Assembly (NCBI GenBank): GCA_910576325.1
Contig: CAJTIM010000025.1
Coordinates: 1 to 64,000 of the forward strand
Source: Clostridia bacterium
Lineage (GTDB): Bacteria; Bacillota; Clostridia; Lachnospirales; Lachnospiraceae
Direction of reading: 5' to 3'
Length of the DNA stretch: 64,000 bases
A program made the translations under genes and the position numbers. Shown here piece after piece: positions 61,921-64,000 of the stretch. Position 1 is the first letter of the stretch. Each line of letters begins with the position of its first letter. The notes beneath the pieces are model-generated. The model searched no databases. It saw only the letters and a list, made by a program, of their open reading frames with translations, and was not told the DNA's origin.

Positions 61921-62391
61921 ATGAAAAAGAAAATCATAATACGCAGTCTTTTCGGATTTCCAATGGGAATTGCAATCGGATATTTCATTACAATCCTGCT
62001 TTCTCTTGCTTTGGCCAACGGCTACTACTCGCCTTGTGCACCTGAACTTATATCCGCTATGGGAAATGAAATCAACGCTGTTATTTTACAAACAGTCCTT
62101 TGCGGAATATTAGGAACCGGATTTGCGGCAAGCTCCGTAATATGGGAAATAGAGAGCTGGAGCATTGTAAAGCAGATCGGAATTTACTTTTCAATTATTT
62201 CGGTAATCATGCTGCCAATCGCTTATTTTGCATTTTGGATGAAACATAGCGTAGTCGGATTTTTAATCTATTTTGAAATTTTTGTTTTCATTTTTGTAAT
62301 TATATGGATAACGCTGTATATCATAGGCAAGATCAATGTAAGAAAAATGAATGGAAAATTGTTTCAGACAAAGGACAACGGAAATGATTGA
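61921..62391 (+). CDS. DUF3021 membrane protein
   Basis: 156 residues with four membrane segments (about 8-30, 53-76, 88-108, 116-140). The start IIIRSLFGFPMGIAIGYFITILLSLALANGYY fits DUF3021. AGGTGA precedes the ATG at 61921, ten bases after the LytTR stop. In LytTR systems such a membrane partner usually inhibits the regulator. Its signal is unknown. Confidence 0.88.
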   Translation: MKKKIIIRSLFGFPMGIAIGYFITILLSLALANGYYSPCAPELISAMGNEINAVILQTVLCGILGTGFAASSVIWEIESWSIVKQIGIYFSIISVIMLPIAYFAFWMKHSVVGFLIYFEIFVFIFVIIWITLYIIGKINVRKMNGKLFQTKDNGND

Positions 62392-62658
62392 AAAAAGGGG
62401 AACAAATCGCAAATCGGATAACCGCTAAAAAATGTTTATAGTGTTTCGGAGATTGTAGTATATGAAACATAAAGAAGGACATCTGCGCTAACAGATGCCC
62501 AACAGGAGCTGCCGATAGACGGTCAGCCCGAGTAGTCAGTTACAGCTATAGCCGCATTTGGTCAGGCGGCTATAACTATGTCTTATTACTATCCTTACCG
62601 ATAGAGTAATCGGCATGGGTGTAAAATGCAGCCTTTGTGTAATGGTCTGCTTGTCGAA
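62392..62658. other. Intergenic region with several small hairpins
   Basis: CATCTG-CGCTAA-CAGATG (near 62481) and TATAGCCGC/GCGGCTATA (62547-62574) are clear inverted repeats. No coding sequence. The hairpins may end the DUF3021 transcript and the convergent GH13 transcript; they also resemble the ends of mobile DNA, which I cannot prove. Confidence 0.4.
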
Positions 62659-64000
62659 CTACCCCCGCTTCTCCAATGCTATCGTCTCAAACGGCCGCAG
62701 CACAACGCTTCCGCCTTCCAGTCGGCATCCCTCATAATTTCCCAAAAGCTTCTCATATCTGCTCCAGGCCGGTTCTGCGGATACGGTAATCTCCCGGTCC
62801 GTCAGATTGTTTAGTACAATCAGCTCCTCATCCCGGTAAGCCCGGCTATAAGCCAGTACATCCGAATTATCCTGCATAAGAAACGCAATGCTTCCTTTTG
62901 AAATCAAAGCCTTTTCCTTCCGTATCCGAATGAGCGTCTTATAGAAATGAAGAATGGAATCTTCATCCTCCGCCTGCATCCGCGCATTGATTTCCCCATA
63001 ATTCCCGGCCGGTTCTATCCAGGGTGTTCCTTCGGTGAATCCCCCGTTGGCCTCCCCGGACCACTGCATAGGCGTTCGGCTGTTATCGCGGGAACGCGCA
63101 GCCAGAATCTGAAGCGCCTCCTCCTCTGTCTTTCCCTGTCCGAGAAGAATCTCATAATAATTGAGGCTCTCCACATCCCGATACTGCCCGATTTCCCGGA
63201 AATGAGGATTGGTCATGCCCAGCTCTTCCCCCTGGTAAATATAGGGCGTTCCCTGCATCAGATGAATACAGGAACCAAGCATCTTGGCTGACTCCTTCCA
63301 ATAAGGTCCCTCATCCCCAAACCGGGATACAATGCGCGGCTGATCGTGGTTGCACCAGAAAAGAGCATTCCATCCATGTCCGCGCTGCATCCCCGTCTGC
63401 CACTCTTCGAAAAGCCGTTTCAGCTCCATCCGGTCCGGTTCCGTCAGGCTCCATTTCTCCCCGTTCTTATAATCTACCTTCAAATGATGGAACTGAAAGC
63501 ACATGGACAGCTCCTGCTCCTGAGGGTTGGAATAGCGGATGCAGTCTTTTAAATGGGTGGAGGACATTTCTCCCACAGTCATCATTTCCCCGATGCCCGT
63601 GTCCCGAACAAGCTCTTTCAGATATTCGTGAATATGGGGACCGTCCGAATAAAACCGCCGTCCGTCTCCCTGAAAATCATTTTCAAAATGCTCCGGCTTG
63701 GAGATAAGGTTCACCACATCAAACCGGAAGCCTTTGACGCCTTTTTCCTTCCAGAAGCGGATCACCCCCTTCAATTCCTCCCGCACACGGGGATTCTTCC
63801 AGTTCAGATCCGCCTGGGTGACGTCATAAAGGTGCAAATACCATTTCCCAAGAGAGGGAACATATTCCCAGGCCGGACCGCCGAACTTGGACTGCCAGTT
63901 GGTAGGAGGCTCTTCCCCGCTCCCCTCCCTGAAAATATAGTAGTCCTGGTATTCCTTATCCCCGGCCAGGGCTTTTTGAAACCACTCATGGAAGGTGGAG
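62659..64000 (-). CDS. GH13 alpha-glucosidase (oligo-1,6-glucosidase or trehalose-6-phosphate hydrolase type), partial
   Basis: The frame is open from 63999 to the stop at 62659; the start lies beyond the window. 447 residues are visible: HEWFQKALAGDKEYQDYYIFREG, PPTNWQSKFGGPAWEY, VKGFRFDVVNLIS (nucleophile), MMTVGEMSST (acid) and NALFWCNHDQPRIVSRFGDEG (transition-state Asp), plus SRDNSRTPMQWSGEANGGF. This is GH13_31 (MalL/TreC). The two cannot be told apart without the N-terminus or neighbours. Cytoplasmic. Probably part of a further sugar locus to the right. Confidence 0.92.
   Translation of the reverse strand, partial: STFHEWFQKALAGDKEYQDYYIFREGSGEEPPTNWQSKFGGPAWEYVPSLGKWYLHLYDVTQADLNWKNPRVREELKGVIRFWKEKGVKGFRFDVVNLISKPEHFENDFQGDGRRFYSDGPHIHEYLKELVRDTGIGEMMTVGEMSSTHLKDCIRYSNPQEQELSMCFQFHHLKVDYKNGEKWSLTEPDRMELKRLFEEWQTGMQRGHGWNALFWCNHDQPRIVSRFGDEGPYWKESAKMLGSCIHLMQGTPYIYQGEELGMTNPHFREIGQYRDVESLNYYEILLGQGKTEEEALQILAARSRDNSRTPMQWSGEANGGFTEGTPWIEPAGNYGEINARMQAEDEDSILHFYKTLIRIRKEKALISKGSIAFLMQDNSDVLAYSRAYRDEELIVLNNLTDREITVSAEPAWSRYEKLLGNYEGCRLEGGSVVLRPFETIALEKRG

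Noticed and set aside
63804..63989. Separate small minus-strand frame at the right edge
   Set aside because: It is out of frame with the GH13 gene, whose true frame runs through this segment to the window end.

Overview
The window looks like the chromosome of an anaerobic Firmicute of the Lachnospiraceae/Clostridiales type. The grounds are moderate GC, AGGAGG-type ribosome sites, the block DUF512 radical-SAM protein-der-plsY-gpsA, a raffinose/melibiose (msm-type) sugar cluster, NisRK-like two-component systems with peptide-type ABC pumps, AzlCD, and several LytTR and XRE regulators. No rRNA, tRNA or CRISPR array was seen.

Layout: 1-150 is the end of a probable IS66-type insertion sequence. 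165-1240 is an XRE regulator plus membrane protein behind a promoter with three operator palindromes. 1370-7575 holds an XRE regulator, then the housekeeping block gpsA, plsY, der and the DUF512 protein on the minus strand, and a flavin-type split-barrel protein. 7638-12200 is a run of small minus-strand genes (TfoX C-terminal, prolyl-tRNA editing, DUF3786, GNAT, DUF218, MATE, SdpI). 12455-16481 is a plus-strand run: prs, a metallophosphoesterase and a cytoplasmic ParB-like/BMP fusion. 16535-21342 holds a GH25 lysozyme, a DUF255 protein and an unidentified protein. 21501-26174 is a LanFEG-type immunity ABC transporter divergent from its probable two-component system. 26194-34795 holds a lipoprotein, YitT, AzlCD, an NSS symporter, an XRE membrane regulator with a 36-bp minisatellite, YczE and CdaR.

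34954-46854 is the sugar cluster. It is transcribed leftward as msmE-msmF-msmG-alpha-galactosidase-DUF6106-ATPase-GH13 amylosucrase-like-second ATPase, with a divergent AraC regulator. A 202-bp palindromic element with 14-bp inverted ends lies between AraC and msmE. 46945-49357 holds a hemerythrin/CheX-like/receiver fusion, a zinc-ribbon membrane protein and an ABC ATPase fragment. 49517-52745 is cysteine/methionine metabolism (metY, cysK) with a divergent Rrf2 regulator. 52772-57884 is a response regulator, kinase and MacB/FtsX-type ABC pair, with the same TTGAG-N6-TTGAG box upstream of both transcription units. 58148-62574 looks like an accessory strip: decayed PIN toxin with intact antitoxin, XRE, tandem palindromic repeats, frameshifted hydrolase, GNAT, LytTR-DUF3021. 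A GH13 glucosidase runs off the right edge.

The most unusual layer is non-coding. Two families of palindromic repeats (A: 1841, 50841, 51014; B: 39419, 59486, 59593) sit in one orientation, mostly immediately upstream of the Shine-Dalgarno sequence of the next gene. Their arms differ between copies in a compensating way. Remnants of their ends lie before der and cysK. The most unusual protein-level items are the ParB-like/BMP fusion beside a metallophosphoesterase and the hemerythrin-CheX-receiver fusion.
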